A stretch of 64,000 nucleotides of DNA from Austropuccinia psidii. Taxonomy: Eukaryota; Basidiomycota; Pucciniomycetes; Pucciniales; Sphaerophragmiaceae. The position numbers were made by a program, and so were the translations under genes. This document shows positions 32,718 to 44,886 of the stretch, one piece after another; the stretch's first letter is position 1; each line of letters starts with the position of its first letter. Location of the stretch: NCBI GenBank assembly GCA_023105745.1, contig JALGQZ010000001.1, forward strand, positions 55,765,937 through 55,829,936, written 5' to 3'. The notes beneath the pieces are model-generated. The model did no database searches. It saw nothing but the letters and a program-made list of their open reading frames with translations, and was not told the DNA's origin.

Positions 32718-34517
32718 TGTGAACCTTAGAGGTAATTTCATATACCCAAAAGACCACAAATACAAAATTAACATATGAATATAAATAAAATAAATTTATT
32801 TATATTATTAAAATGAAAATCAAAATATAAATATAAAATTATATTCAAAATTAAAAATTTAATTACAATTTAAAAATAAAATCACATTAAATTTTGAAAT
32901 TATAAAATTACATTTATACTTGAAAAAATTAAGTAAAAATGAATTTTTAACAAAATTGTAAAAAAATAAATAAATTTGGAAGAAAGTTAAATAAAATTAT
33001 TATAGCTTTTTATCCAATAAATAAACATATAAAGATTATTCCACCATTGGATTCCTCATAAAAAATCAGGTGGGGTCACCTCTGAGTGAAAATTTTGTAA
33101 CTCAACTCTAAAATAGCTTAAATTAAGTTTTTAGTATTTTCTGTATTAAAATTGAAAATCCATAAAAATTTAATTTAATTAACATCACATGTAGTGTTAA
33201 TCACCAAAATTTGTGTTAAAATTGAGGTGTTGTGTATATTTTAGAAGTTATGAGGAATTAAAGTATTTTCAATTGAATTCAATTGAAATGCCAAAATGTG
33301 CGCATGTATTACATAAGTGAACTTTGATTTACATATGAGGTATCAATTATTACTGTATTTAACTGTACAACTCAATTGAATTACATATGTAAATTGTAAG
33401 TATAATACATGATGAGGAATCAAAGGAAAAATAAATTGGAAAGATTAAATTTGGGGGGGGAAAGGAACTCCAGCTCTAAGGGGGAGCTAGACCCCCAAAG
33501 TCCTTGCTGACAGGCGTGTGGTGTCAAAATTAATGCAAACGTTCATCACTTTTGGCCTGGAATTGAGCTACAGGGTCTGTGGACTCAATTGATGATGAGG
33601 TTTTGATACCAACTGGGGTAGTTTTAGCTGTTGCCAAGAGGGTAAAACTACCCTCAAGATAAAACAATAATAGTAAAAACAGCTTTAACTGGTTTCTAAG
33701 TCTCTTACACACATTCTGACGTGTTTTGAAGGCTCTAGACCAGGCATTGCTATAGTAATGGCTGATTTAAGGGTCTAAAAACGCTAAAAATGGCTTAAAC
33801 CAGCCCTTTTTGGTCTAAACCAGGGTTCAATGATGCCATAATTGGCTTTTCTGTTGTCAGACTCTTTTTCATGACTGACAAGAGTAAATTTTTCTTTTGG
33901 AGTAAGAACATTGATGGCTATAAAAGAATGTCTTCTTTGCCCCACTTTTCTCTTCATGTTAGAATCTTTTCCTTTTATAATTAGTTTAAACATTGTTAAA
34001 CCAATCAATAGAAGATTCCAACCACCTTTCTTAAATCATTTTAAACCTTTTAACCACGTGAAAAAATCATTATAATCATTGTTTGTAACTCCTATAATCA
34101 TTTTTACCCCTGAACCACCCCAAAAGTGAATTAAAGCATCTTTCATCACTGTAAACTTTGTCACTTTGTTTCCAAATTCACTCTGGTCACTTTTGGGTGT
34201 GTTTTCTCTTTAATATTCTTTTTGAAGACTTTTTTTCTCAATTAATTCCAATTGAAATTGCTCTTGAAGAAATTTCTTTTTTAGCCTTAGATATTTCTTG
34301 TAGAGTATTTTTGGATAACTTTTTTATTGTTGGTAAAACAATAAATCTTTATAATATTATTGTTTGATACTAATGAAGCTATAAACAATAAAATTGGTGT
34401 GTTTTCTCTTAAAAATAATATTTCTTACTATTTTTAATTGATTTTTTACCTTATACAAATTTTGAGGACAGGAAAAGTACTTGACTTTCAATCAAAGTTT
34501 CATATCCACACCTTACA
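32718..34517 (+). mobile_element. 3' LTR of element B
   Basis: 1800 bp, aligned throughout with the 5' LTR and differing by scattered substitutions and small indels, a few percent by eye. The TATA box (near 33921) and the 22-bp palindrome (33267-33288) are kept. AGGCC follows. Confidence 0.94.
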
Positions 34518-35285
34518 AGGCCCAATAGATGGTTTTTTTCAAAAAGAATTTCTTGTTTGTAATATGACTATTCTTAAGTACAAAAGTGCCACATGCTTGA
34601 TAAAAAAAGGAGACTGAGGTGGGATTTAAGCAATAAATAGGACTGAGGAGGGGGGTAATTGGCATAAATTGTATATACAAAAAGCAATCAATCTGAATCA
34701 AGCTCCAAAATAGTTGGTCTTTTCTGGGGGGGAAGATTGGACAAATATACCATCCTGTGTTTCTTAAATTTATCAGCCTATCCAAGGGCTTGTGGTTGGG
34801 TATGAAATTCCCAACTTACAGTAATGGGGGGACTGGATAAGCTTTAGAAATTATTATATCCAAAGTAACAAAATGAAAACAGCTATCCAAGAAGCGGATG
34901 AAAATGGGGGATTATCATTTGGAAGACATCAATAAGGCAAAAAATAAAAAGATTGGACTGTGGAATAAAAGAAAACTTGTCTTTGATAGTTATTTGTAAT
35001 TGGATCAGCCATGTCAGGCATGGACATCCACTTGCTTTTTGGAGCCTGGCCAGCATATTCATACCATTCAATTCTTTCCAAATAAGAGGATACTGAGGGA
35101 ATTAAAGTGTGCATGGTTTCATAAAGGTCTTTATTTTGTTGAATTTCTTCAGCCAAGTCACCTCTGATATCAGGCCATTGATCATGAGTCGTATAAATGT
35201 AGTGGGATACTGTTCTGTAGCCACAGTTTCCATTACCCTGGACATTGATGGCCTTGAAGGTGTATATCAATATAAACTTGGAAAA
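34518..35285 (-). pseudogene. Second MULE, OTU part (reverse)
   Basis: This is the reverse complement of about 4285-5066 of the first MULE, continuing from 23058 across element B. The minus-strand frame 35345-34929 keeps much of the OTU protease (NCGYRTVSHYIY, MSMPDMADPI), but the conserved Asp of the DGNC motif is now Asn (GNGNC) and stops follow. The transposase half of the MULE is absent. The homology ends at about 35280-35285, next to family-A pol. Confidence 0.85.
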
Positions 35286-35288
35286 AAG

Positions 35289-36304
35289 TGAATATGAAAA
35301 TTTCCTTGAAAAAGTGTCATTTTGCATATAGTGAATTAAAAGCACTAGGACATGTTGTATCTGGCCTTAGTCTAGGCATAGACAAAAATAAAGTGGCAGC
35401 AGTACTACTTAAACCAATGCCTTAAACCAAAAAATCAATGCAATCATTTTTAGGATTTGCTGGTTACTATAGACAGCATATAAAAGACTTTGCAAAAATT
35501 GCCAAATCCTTATATAGATTATGTGACCAACAAACAGTTTATGAAATGACTGAAGAAAGGGTCAAGGCATATGAAGAATTGAAAAATTCACTAACAAATT
35601 CCCCATTTCTTCTAATGCCAGATTGGAAACTTCCCTTCAAACTATACATTGATGCTTGTGGAGAAGGACTAGGTGCTTCACTTCACCAAACACAAATTAT
35701 CAATGATAAACCAGTGGAAGGACCAATTTGTTTCATTTCAAGGCAGATAAAGCCAACAGAAGCAAGGTATGGAGCCAGCCAAATGGAATTCTTATGCTTA
35801 GTGTGGGCTTTAGAAAAACTGCATTATTATTTGGATGGCACAGTATTTGATGTAATCACAGACTGTAATGCTGTGAAATCACTATTAAATATGAAGACTC
35901 CAAATAGACATATGCTGAGATGGCAAATTGCTATCCAAGAATACAGAGGAAATATAACTATTGTTCATAAATCTGGTAATATCCATAAAAATGCAGATGG
36001 TCTTAGCAGATGGGCTCTAGCAAATACCCCTGACAATCCAGCATGGGTACCGCAAGAAGAACACCATATAGAAGGAATATGTGTTACAGATATTGGCACA
36101 GAATTCTTTAACCAAGTTAAAGAAAGCTATAAGATAGACAAGGATTGCCATATCTTAAGCCAACTTCTAATGAAAGACTGCAAAGACCCATCACTTTCAT
36201 CAAAACTAGATGAAACATGGAAAAAAGCATATGATGAAGGAAGATTCCACCTCCTTGATGGAATCCTCTACCATAGAACAAAACACACATGTGTTATGAC
36301 ATAA
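35289..36304 (+). pseudogene. RT end and RNase H of 5'-truncated element A3
   Basis: The family-A frame begins abruptly in the RT ([24 protein letters not shown]), with TAA at about 35421, then runs open from 35438 through [16 protein letters not shown] and a complete-looking RNase H ([30 protein letters not shown]). A one-base deletion near 36301 (ATGACATAACAG, where A1 has ATGGCCTTAACAG) ends it. LTR, gag, protease and most of RT are missing. The left edge is fused to MULE sequence. Confidence 0.88.
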
Positions 36305-37645
36305 CAGATAGAACACTAATAAAAACTATTTTACATGAGTGTCATGATATTGTTGCATCTGGACATCTCTCAGAAGATAGGACACTAGAGAGGGTGAAAA
36401 CCTGCTCTTGGTGGCCAAATTGGAAGAAAGATGTTGCAGAGTACTGCCAAACCTGTGACAGATGCCAAAAGGCCAACAGAGCCGCAGGAAAGAAATTTGG
36501 AATGATGATCCAAATCCAAAAACCAAAATCCCCATGGGAAATAGTTCATATGGATTGGGTAACAGCATTACCTCCAGGAGGAGACAGGAGTTATAATGCA
36601 TGCCTAGTGTTAGTTGAAAGGTACAGTAAAACTCCCATGTTCTTACCATGTCACAAAGATGACACAGCTATGGATACAGCCATAATGATATGGAATAAAG
36701 TCATTAGCCACACAGGCTTATTCCAAAATATTATAAGTGACAGAGACCCAAAATTCACTTCAGCATTATGGACAAATCTCCATAACTTATTTGGGACAAA
36801 GCTATCATTCTCAACAGCTTACCATCCCCAAACTGATGGTTTAGCAGAAAGAATGATACAGACCTTAGAGGACATGATCAGAAGATTCTGTGCTTATGGG
36901 CTAGAATTCAAAGATTCTGATGGTTTTACCCATGATTGGTGTACACTATGCCAGCACTGGAACTGGCATATAAAACATCAATCCATTCTTCTACTGGAAA
37001 AACAACAGCAATGCTAGAAAAAGGTTGGAATCCAAGACTTTCTTATGATACCCTCAAAAAGGACTTAGTGGATATACACCCAACAGCAAGCAGCTTTAAA
37101 ATAATGCTTGACAAGGCAAGACACCATGCAAACAGATGTATGCAATATTCTTGCAAATATGCAAAAGAAAGATGGGATAAAAGTCATAAGCCACCTGATT
37201 TCAAAATAGGAGACTTGGTTCTAGTATCAACCCTTAATTTCAATAACATAAAAGGCCCAAAGAAATTGAAAGATTCCACTGCAGGACCATTTATGATAAA
37301 AGCACTTCATGGACCCAATGCTGTGCAATTGGAACTCACAGGTGAACTAATGAACAAACACCCAACTTTCCCTGTAAGTCGAATAAAACCTTACAGCTCA
37401 AGTGACAAGGAGTTGTTTCCACTAAGAAATAAACCCCCACTTGAAATTCCCCCCTTGGAAGAAGGAGAGGAAAAAAAATAGTAAAAGTCCTTAAAGAAAG
37501 AAGGACAAGAAACAAAAAAGAAAGGGAATACCTTGTAAGGTATAGAAATTCAACTCAAGAAGATGAATGGCTACTTGAGAAAGATATAACAAATGCTGAT
37601 AAACTACTAAGAAGGTTCAGACATGAAAGCAAGCCTGAAAAATAG
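36289..37645 (+). pseudogene. Integrase and chromodomain of element A3
   Basis: HHCC ([26 protein letters not shown]), the DDE core (MDWVTALPPGG, ISDRDPKFTSA, TAYHPQTDGLAERM) and the chromodomain tail (EYLVRYRNSTQEDEWLLEKD) are all present. Two frame changes are visible: near 36945 (CTATGCCAGC, where A1 has CTAATACCAGC) and in the A-run near 37475. It is the best preserved family-A integrase in the window. Confidence 0.88.
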
Positions 37646-37763
37646 AAAAGTTAAGCATTATTGAGCTTCAAGACTAACAAAGTCTATTGAAGAGGTAGGA
37701 CAGTGGATGATACCCTATGTACACATATCAGATTGTGGTACAATCTTTTTTGGTGGTAGGGAA

Positions 37764-39790
37764 TGTGAGCCTTTGAGATATGACCACATACCCAATAAGG
37801 TCACAAGAAAGACTCATAATAATTATACCTTTAAGATAATTATACTAAAATTACTCAGAATAATTATACATTAAAATTAATTACTTCAAAAATACAAAAA
37901 TACCATAAATTGGTACAAAAATTGGTTTAAATTAAAAACCAATGAGTCAAAATTTGAAACAAATTATACCATTAGATTCCCCATGGTAAAATACACATAT
38001 ACCATTTTTATGGCATATCTGTAAAATCAATATTTAATGAGTTATAAGGAATAATACCTTATAAAAACCATAAATCCTTATTCATTTCAAGAACCAATGA
38101 AACATCATGTGAAATAAATTGTACCATTGGATTCCCCATGAAAGTCCACACATAAAACAATTAATGAGCTAATTACCAAAGTTAATACTTAAGGAATTAA
38201 CCTGAATATATGCACTTTTTTGGTCAATGCATATATTCAAGGATCATAGCTAATATCTCTTAAGCTATACAGGATAGAGTGATGAACCAAAAATAAAAAA
38301 ACAACGTAATTACTGTAAGAACACAGATATGAACTTTATTTTACAATTTATAAACAAGGTTAAAACCTATGATGAAATATTGATAAAAATCAACAGAGCT
38401 GTTGACCACTTTGTTGTGAAGGTGGTCCAAACTTAAAATAAAGTACACAGTTGGATTCTACTAGTTCATTTGTGAAGAATGATGTAATTTATATCATTAA
38501 ATTCAGGGTACAACCCCTTGAAATCATGGTTTGAAGTTTAAAATATTGAATTTCGACAGAAAAGATGAGTTACAAGGAAAATCATAAAAATTAGAGTTTT
38601 GATGATGTAATGAAAAGCTCTTGGCAGCATAATAAGGTTATGTCAGGCTATCAGAATTCACTCTCTGAATTCCTGTAGTGTGTAAAACTTAAACGTTATT
38701 AAAGATCAAAGTTGGAGCTTAAATTGAGCAGTTATGATCACCTACTGTAACCTTAAATTAAGTTTAACAGTCATATGAGTGATAAAATTGGTGAATACTA
38801 TTAGTTTGTGATTAAAACTAATAAAATCCACGAAATTTGGGGTTCTGCCAAGCCTCTGATGTCATCAAACTTAGAGTTATAGTGATAACTCTAAATAATG
38901 GTGTAATAATGATGTAATATGGCTTGATCATGATGTAATCATCCTCAAACCTTAAAATATTGATTGATTCCAGTGGATATGATCAGTACACGTCTACTAG
39001 AAGCCTGTTGGACTCTAGGAGGGAGGTATTTACTATAAATAGAGCTCCTTTTACTCTATTTTCCCCTCAGACGCATCAAAAACATTAAATCAATTAAATC
39101 AAAGGTAATTTCTTTATTCTTTATATATAAAACTATTCTATTATTAAAGACCAAAGACCACTTTGTTATAATCATCTATTTTGACGTGATTAAATCATTT
39201 ATTTAATTGTTTTTGTTAAAAATCTCTCTAAAAACTCATTTCCACGTAAAAATCAAGAATATTAGTAATTTTTCTTTATTTTTACTGTAAATACAATTTG
39301 AAAAGGTTGTATTTATATTTTTTGGCATAAAATACTTCAAAATTATTATATTAAGTGTTAAAAGTAGGTTATTTTCTTTTATTATAATGATTTTCTGTTT
39401 ATTATTATTTTAATAATTCTTTAATTAATATAAATAGTATTTATATTAATTTATAACTTTAATATTGGTAATATTATTGTTATTAATTGTTTTTTATTAA
39501 TAAAAAACAATTTTTTACGCCTTTATTATTTGTTTGTAACAATAATAAAGTGCTTTTAAATATATTAATTATTTTATATTAATATATTTATTTTATTATA
39601 TTATATTTTATAATATAAATTATATTATTATATTTTAATAATAATATAATTATTTTTACGCCATAATTATAATAATTCTTTATTATTATAATTATTATTT
39701 ATTTTATTCATTTCATTTATAAGGACATTCATAGTACAATAAGTAAAATATTGGTAATTTTTACTTATTGTTTCATAGTCAAACCTTACA
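37764..39790 (+). mobile_element. 3' LTR of element A3
   Basis: A complete 2027-bp LTR, starting TGTGAGCCTTTGAG and ending AAACCTTACA, preceded by polypurine GGTGGTAGGGAA. It has the TATA box (near 39035), the palindromes and the GTAATT donor-like site after CAAAG near 39102. AATGG follows. The insertion cut the end off the hAT gene to the right. Confidence 0.93.
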
Positions 39791-39858
39791 AATGGTATGT
39801 AATACCACAACGTTATCAGAATACATGAAAAAAATGATTCAAGAGAAAACTGAATTAC

Positions 39859-41333
39859 CTGGTTAAGATGTTCTATCAAAAGAATATATAATGGGAGGGC
39901 CTGATTAATCATTGGGTAGTTTTAGCTGCAAATGATGTTTGTGGCCTCATACAAAGGTTGAAGGAAATTTACCATGACTTCAAATTTCTCCCTTTCAATT
40001 GGGCTTAGGTGAAATGATTCCATGCTTTCTGGACTGCAGTACTGATTTTATGCCTCTCTAAGGCATATTGCTTGCTCCAAAAAGTACATACATGGCATTG
40101 GTTGGTTTGGGTACATCATAAATAAGCTTTACAGTTTCTGCAAACTTCTCTCCGCATTGTGGGCTTTGCTGTAGGTAGGAAGCTAATCCTGCCACATGGG
40201 ATATAATGGAATCATACCTGAGGCCCAATCCATCAGGTGGGTTGATGATGTTGACAATAGCCATTGGGCCAGGAGGTTCTTCTTGCTCATAGGTGGTTGG
40301 GGCTACTCCTTTGGAAAGAGCTTTGAGTCCATCTTGGGCCACTTGATGGAGCACATAGGCCATGCATCCAATGGCATGTGTACTGGCATTGAATGTTTCA
40401 GCCATACTTGCTATCTTGTTGACCATAGAGCTGTTGCTGGAGGAATTATTGGTTGTGATTCTTGTGATACAATCCTCTAGGTCATATTGATGTAGTATGC
40501 TGAGAAAATGTGTTGCAAGGGCCACTCCAGAGTGTGGTCCTAGAAAAATAATTCTTTTAAAAAAAGCAAAAAAAAGGAAATAATAATGAATGAACTCACC
40601 TTCAATCTCCAAAAGCCCTAATAATATGGAGGTCAGGTTGAAATCTTGATCTAAGAAATGCCTTGTGACTTCCATATAGGCAGTCGCATTTGGGCTTGTC
40701 CAGGCGTCAGTCATATATGAAAGAAAAGTTGCCTTCCCGGTGAGAAATTGCCAAATGTGTTTGTGATAAAAAAATACACTTTATTTAAATTTGTAGTGAG
40801 AGCAGTCCAGAAAACTAATAAGCTTGATATTCTTGGGTTGCACAGTTCAAGTATGACGAAAAAGGAGTGTGAATCAGTTAGTGATAAAGGGAGATCACAG
40901 TCTGAAATGAAATGTATCAATTCAGTCTTCAACAATTTGCATGTGAGGATCTAGAATTTACTTTTGTATTAGCTCAATAAAAATAAGACAGCTAAAGTGG
41001 CCAGGCACTTACTTTATTTTACTTTGAGCACATCACAAAACCATCTAACTACATGTTGGATTTTGGAATATTTTTTTTATTGGGATTTGACAGGAGGTGC
41101 AGAGAAAAGAGATTATCACTCATTGATTTTGTACTTCCTGTCCAATCACACTTTAATTGCTTCTTGCAACTTTTGCCTTTTGGATCAATGGCATTGCATT
41201 CAACATATCCTTCATCCACATTTCCAAAATACGACCATACCCATGATTGTTTGGTGTGTGTTGTTGCTTTACTAAGGGATGCTTGCATTTTTGTATCACC
41301 AGAGGTTGATAGATGTGAGGCTAGTGAGGACAT
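39859..41333 (-). pseudogene. hAT transposase relic with BED finger
   Basis: On the minus strand, from ATG 41333, there is a BED-type finger region (SWVWSYFGNVDEGYVECN, GKSCKKQLKCDWTGSTKSM), then LIHFISDCDLPLSLTDSHSF, ATFLSYMTDAWTSPNATAYM, an intron near 40605-40545 (GGTGAGTT...CTAG), ITTNNSSSNSSMV, and near 39960 EREKFEVMVNFLQPLYEATN with YPMINQALPLYILLIEHL. This order is that of hAT transposases. Frameshifts (for instance near 40745) and a stop (near 39925) break it. The carboxy-terminal dimerisation domain is missing, removed or displaced by the A3 LTR. Terminal inverted repeats were not found. Confidence 0.8.
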
Positions 41334-41603
41334 TGTTAAGAAAGATGTAACAAATAATAATAAAAAAGGTAGTTTAAAAAAAGAAAAAACCACAAATGAA
41401 AATTGTGAAAAAAAACAAAATGGAATGTGTAAAAAAATAAGGACAGAGAAGATGGAAATTGGAATAAAACAGGAGGGGTGGGTCAGAGGAAAACCTTTGA
41501 ATTTTTGTGACGCTGGGAACCCCTCTGGCATAGTTGGTCTCCGTGGAGGCCACTCTGGTGGGGACATTATTCAAGAATGTTCCCCGGGGAAGGGGGAGGG
41601 GTC

Positions 41604-41943
41604 TGTAATGAAACCTAAACCAGTTTCATAATTATTCCATGATATTCCACCAACCAAAATTTGACACAAATACAACGTACCTGTAATCAATATAAAAGAC
41701 GCCACAATTCTCATTTATTCTCCTCTCTTCAGGGGAGATCTAATATTTTTATTAATTTTTATTTTATATCTTTTGAAATTCTTCTTAAAAATTCAGGTAA
41801 AATCTATTTCTTAAATATAGGGGAGATCGTAATTAAAATCTATATAAACTATAAATATATTTTTAAATCTATAATTGTCTATTATATATATTATTTCATC
41901 ATAATATGTAATCAATTATTAATTCAAAATAAATAAAATAACA
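41604..41943 (+). mobile_element. 5' LTR of copia element E
   Basis: 340 bp, starting TGTAATGAAACCTAAACC and ending AAATAACA, with TATAAAAG near 41692 and CTCTCTTCAGGGGAG after it. GGTTATGGGCCGCC follows and may be the primer-binding site. It has about 30 bp more than the 3' LTR around 41786, from a local duplication. Confidence 0.88.
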
Positions 41944-42090
41944 GGTTATGGGCCGCCTATTGCTACGTATATAACTCTTAAATATAGAACATTCAAGAAA
42001 AAAAACATGGCAGACTCCCTTTGAACACATTCTGGTAGACTATACAACAGAAACACATCATATAACCAGAGGACAATACCACCATCCACA

Positions 42091-42960
42091 ATGGACAATC
42101 CTATGGTCACGACTGATACTCTGTCAATACTAGAAAAAGCCAACAAACAAGCCGAGACCCTTCAAAAATTCAGTAAAATTGCCAAAGACATACATCCTAA
42201 ACTATTGATGGATGGAAGCAATTTTAACTTGTGGTCCTCTGACTTACTCAATACATGGATTAGTTACTTTGATGATGATCCATCTTACTTCACCTCCAAT
42301 GAAAAAGACAACATCCCCCTCCAGAATCTTATATCTGTATCATTCATTTGAAATAGTGTTGACCCTACTCTTTTTGATTCCATTAGAACTAGAGTACCCA
42401 TCACTACTGGTAGAGAAATTTACCAAGCTCTTAAAAGCAGATTCTCTAAAACTTCTTGGTCCACCATTGTACACCAACTAAATATTCTAATGCATGCTGG
42501 TGATCAATCATTCAACATGATCAACTATGCAATTACTATTCAAAACTCCATCAACAATATCAAGCATCAGATTGGCTCAATAAATGAAAATAATTTAATG
42601 ACCATACTATATTTTTTATCGGAACCACAATTCAAGGATCAGGTTACTACAGCCCTTGACACCTGCAAAGCAACCAACCCAGAATTGACAATTCATGGTG
42701 AGGATATTCTGGATATCATTAGACAACTAACATCTGATCAATCAAACCAGGAAGACCAACAGATATCAGCCATCAATGACAAAGAGAAATCCCACCCAAA
42801 CAAGACAAACGACAACAAACAGCCGAACTCAAGAAAAAAGACCCAAAACCCCATTAATTCAACAAAAGTGGAAGAGTGGCAAAAACAATGGTTAACGCCA
42901 GACAATCCATGTTTTTACTGCCTGCGAGTTGGTCACTGGGCTCATGAATGCAAACTATGA
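42091..42960 (+). pseudogene. Gag of copia element E
   Basis: One frame from ATG 42091, interrupted by TGA at 42349 and again at 42958. It contains a copia-type Gag (LLMDGSNFNLWSSDLLNTW, QALKSRFSKTSWSTIVHQL) and a CCHC knuckle (CFYCLRVGHWAHEC). Confidence 0.88.
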
Positions 42961-43299
42961 GCCAAAGCTCAATAATTCAAAAGTAATCACAAAAAATTAA
43001 ACAATGATGCGACTGTTGCAGCTATTGGGAGTTTACCATTATTAGAGAACAGCAAGGCCATGCCAGATTCAGGCGCCACCCACTCTGTGGTGGGAGATGT
43101 CTCTCTATTTACTAGGCTATCCCCTACTAATATGATATTAACTGTGGCGTCACACAACAAATTTCATGTAGGGGCAATTGGAGACATCATTCTGAATACA
43201 AGCAAAGGTCCTCTGCTAATCAAAGATGTACTATATTTTAAGCATATCTATGGGACTATTTCTTTCACAAGGAATATCAATAAGGTTTAAGAATGATTT
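42961..43299 (+). pseudogene. Protease of copia element E
   Basis: In the same frame as gag, after TGA 42958 and TAA near 42973. PDSGATHSVVGD is the aspartic protease site, and LLIKDVLYFKHI is a typical following segment. A frame change near 43255 leads to FKND, cut at 43299 by the solo LTR and continued as PFYFHQNG after it. Confidence 0.85.
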
Positions 43300-44886
43300 T
43301 GTCACAACCATGAAGAATGACCCTCCTCTATTGGTGTTGCGGCAATTCCAGCCTGAGACCAAATTGGGGCCAATTGGCCACACCATATCTTTATGACCAA
43401 TTTGGCCCCCTCTGGTTCTCTATGGCCTTTTGGCCATATCACTCTTCCCTGGCCAATTATTGCCTCAGGCCATATCCTGCCATCATTGGCCTCCCTGGCC
43501 AATTCTCAACCCCCAGGCCTCTATCTTTTTGTTGGGCCTGGGGGGTCTCTCTGTCTCCTAGAGGGTTCTGGGTCCCCTATCCCTCATCAGTGGCTTTGTT
43601 CCAACCCTTTTCATTAGGGGGTTTCTGTCCTAAATGGCCTTTTTGGGCCATTTAGGCCCCCTATGGCCTCTACAGCCTGTGGGCCATAATCACGGTCCAC
43701 AGTCCATGGGCCAATTAGACCCCTTTTGGCATAATCCAATGAGTCCAAAAGGGGGAAGCCAACTAGCCCCCAAGGCCAGGTAGGTCCCAAACCACAATTG
43801 AGCCCACCTGAGCCAAATTTGGCCATAAACCACCATAGGATCCATTTTGGCCCAGGATCACCATGGACCACTTTTCAGCCCCTGGCCCCTGGTGGCCACC
43901 AGATCAGCTCAGCTCAATCTTTCCCCTCACCTTAAGGGGAATGCACCCTGTACTCAAGGTTGCAGGAGTGGTGCATATATGGTATTATATACCATTATGC
44001 ACCATTTTTGCTCAGGAATTCAATAGTGACGTTTTCAGGACCAAGGTCCCAAAATACAATGCCCATTTTTAAGGAGGATTCCTTAGCTCACCAGTCTGGC
44101 AATCTATGGCGGCAATCAGAAGACCATTCAATGATCCCAATCACCTGGCCCTGCAGGAGTTGGGTTGGCAATTCATCCAGGATTATTCCAAGGGCCACTC
44201 TCAGAAGTTATACATTATTTGAATAAGTTTTCAAGGCATAAAGTATTTCAATACTCCTTGGACAACTCAATTGGTCCATACAGGCGGCAATCAATCAACC
44301 TGTATGTACTTGGCCCAATTGGGCCAATTTGTATTCCACTGTGGGAATTCGGTCACACAGTTCAAATTTCAAGATGGCCAGATCTGTATTGACCCAATTC
44401 AGACAATACAGCCAGTGACTCACCTTCCAGAATCAGTCTTACAGCTTTTCACATATACTAGCCACCTTTCAGCACCTGGGGACTTTCTCCCCAGTTAATT
44501 AATATACTGGATTTATTTTTATCTTTATTTTCTTTTAATTTATTAAAGTTAATACTGATAATTTTAAGTCAGTCATTCAGAACCTTTTCTCTCTTTTCTT
44601 CCTGACCTGTCAGTGGATATTGGTGGTCATATCCTTTGCTAATTCCATTTCCTTTTCTGGCAGGTTGAAACAGTGAATTGAGGATTCACTTGGTTGGCTT
44701 CTCTTATTATCCTTGGCCTTTGGCTTCTTATCTTTTTCTTTTATCTTTGGCATACTTGTCTTTTCCCTCATTCTTCTTTAAAGAAATTTAATCATTATTA
44801 TTTCTTATATCCTTTGGAGCCCTTCAAGTGAGTTCTTGATTCCTGAGTGCCAGGCAACTCTTGATTCCATAAGAGCCCCTGTGACA
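43300..44886 (+). mobile_element. Solo LTR of family D inside copia element E
   Basis: 1587 bp, starting TGTCACAACCATG and ending CCCCTGTGACA. The flanks are GATTT (43295) and GATCC (44887), which would be a duplication after two C-to-T changes, and joining them restores the copia frame. The first 500 bp are full of TGGCC. Its ends resemble those of the LTR of element H, so D and H belong to related families. ORFs inside it are not taken as genes. Confidence 0.85.

Larger units (their letters stand above)
23059..34517 (+). mobile_element. Complete Ty3/gypsy chromovirus element B
   Basis: An 11.46-kb element bounded by LTRs at 23059-24876 and 32718-34517 and flanked by a perfect AGGCC duplication (23054-23058 and 34518-34522). 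It is inserted in the second MULE. Gag, protease, RT, RNase H, integrase and chromodomain are all recognisable, but interrupted by several stops, one frameshift, an inserted solo LTR and a small deletion. It is a relative of family A in its proteins, although its LTRs differ. Confidence 0.95.

Noticed and set aside
21156..39790. Treating the diverged LTR at 21156 and the LTR at 37764 as the pair of one element
   Set aside because: They are too different for LTRs of one insertion when compared with the A1 pair, and the left half of the element is missing; left open, not asserted.
40997..41631. Plus-strand ORFs of 92 and 192 codons
   Set aside because: They are antisense to the hAT BED-finger exon, which has recognisable motifs.
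43317..43871. ORFs of up to 112 codons on both strands, Pro/Gly/Trp-rich
   Set aside because: They arise from the TGGCC-rich start of the solo LTR; no conservation was seen.
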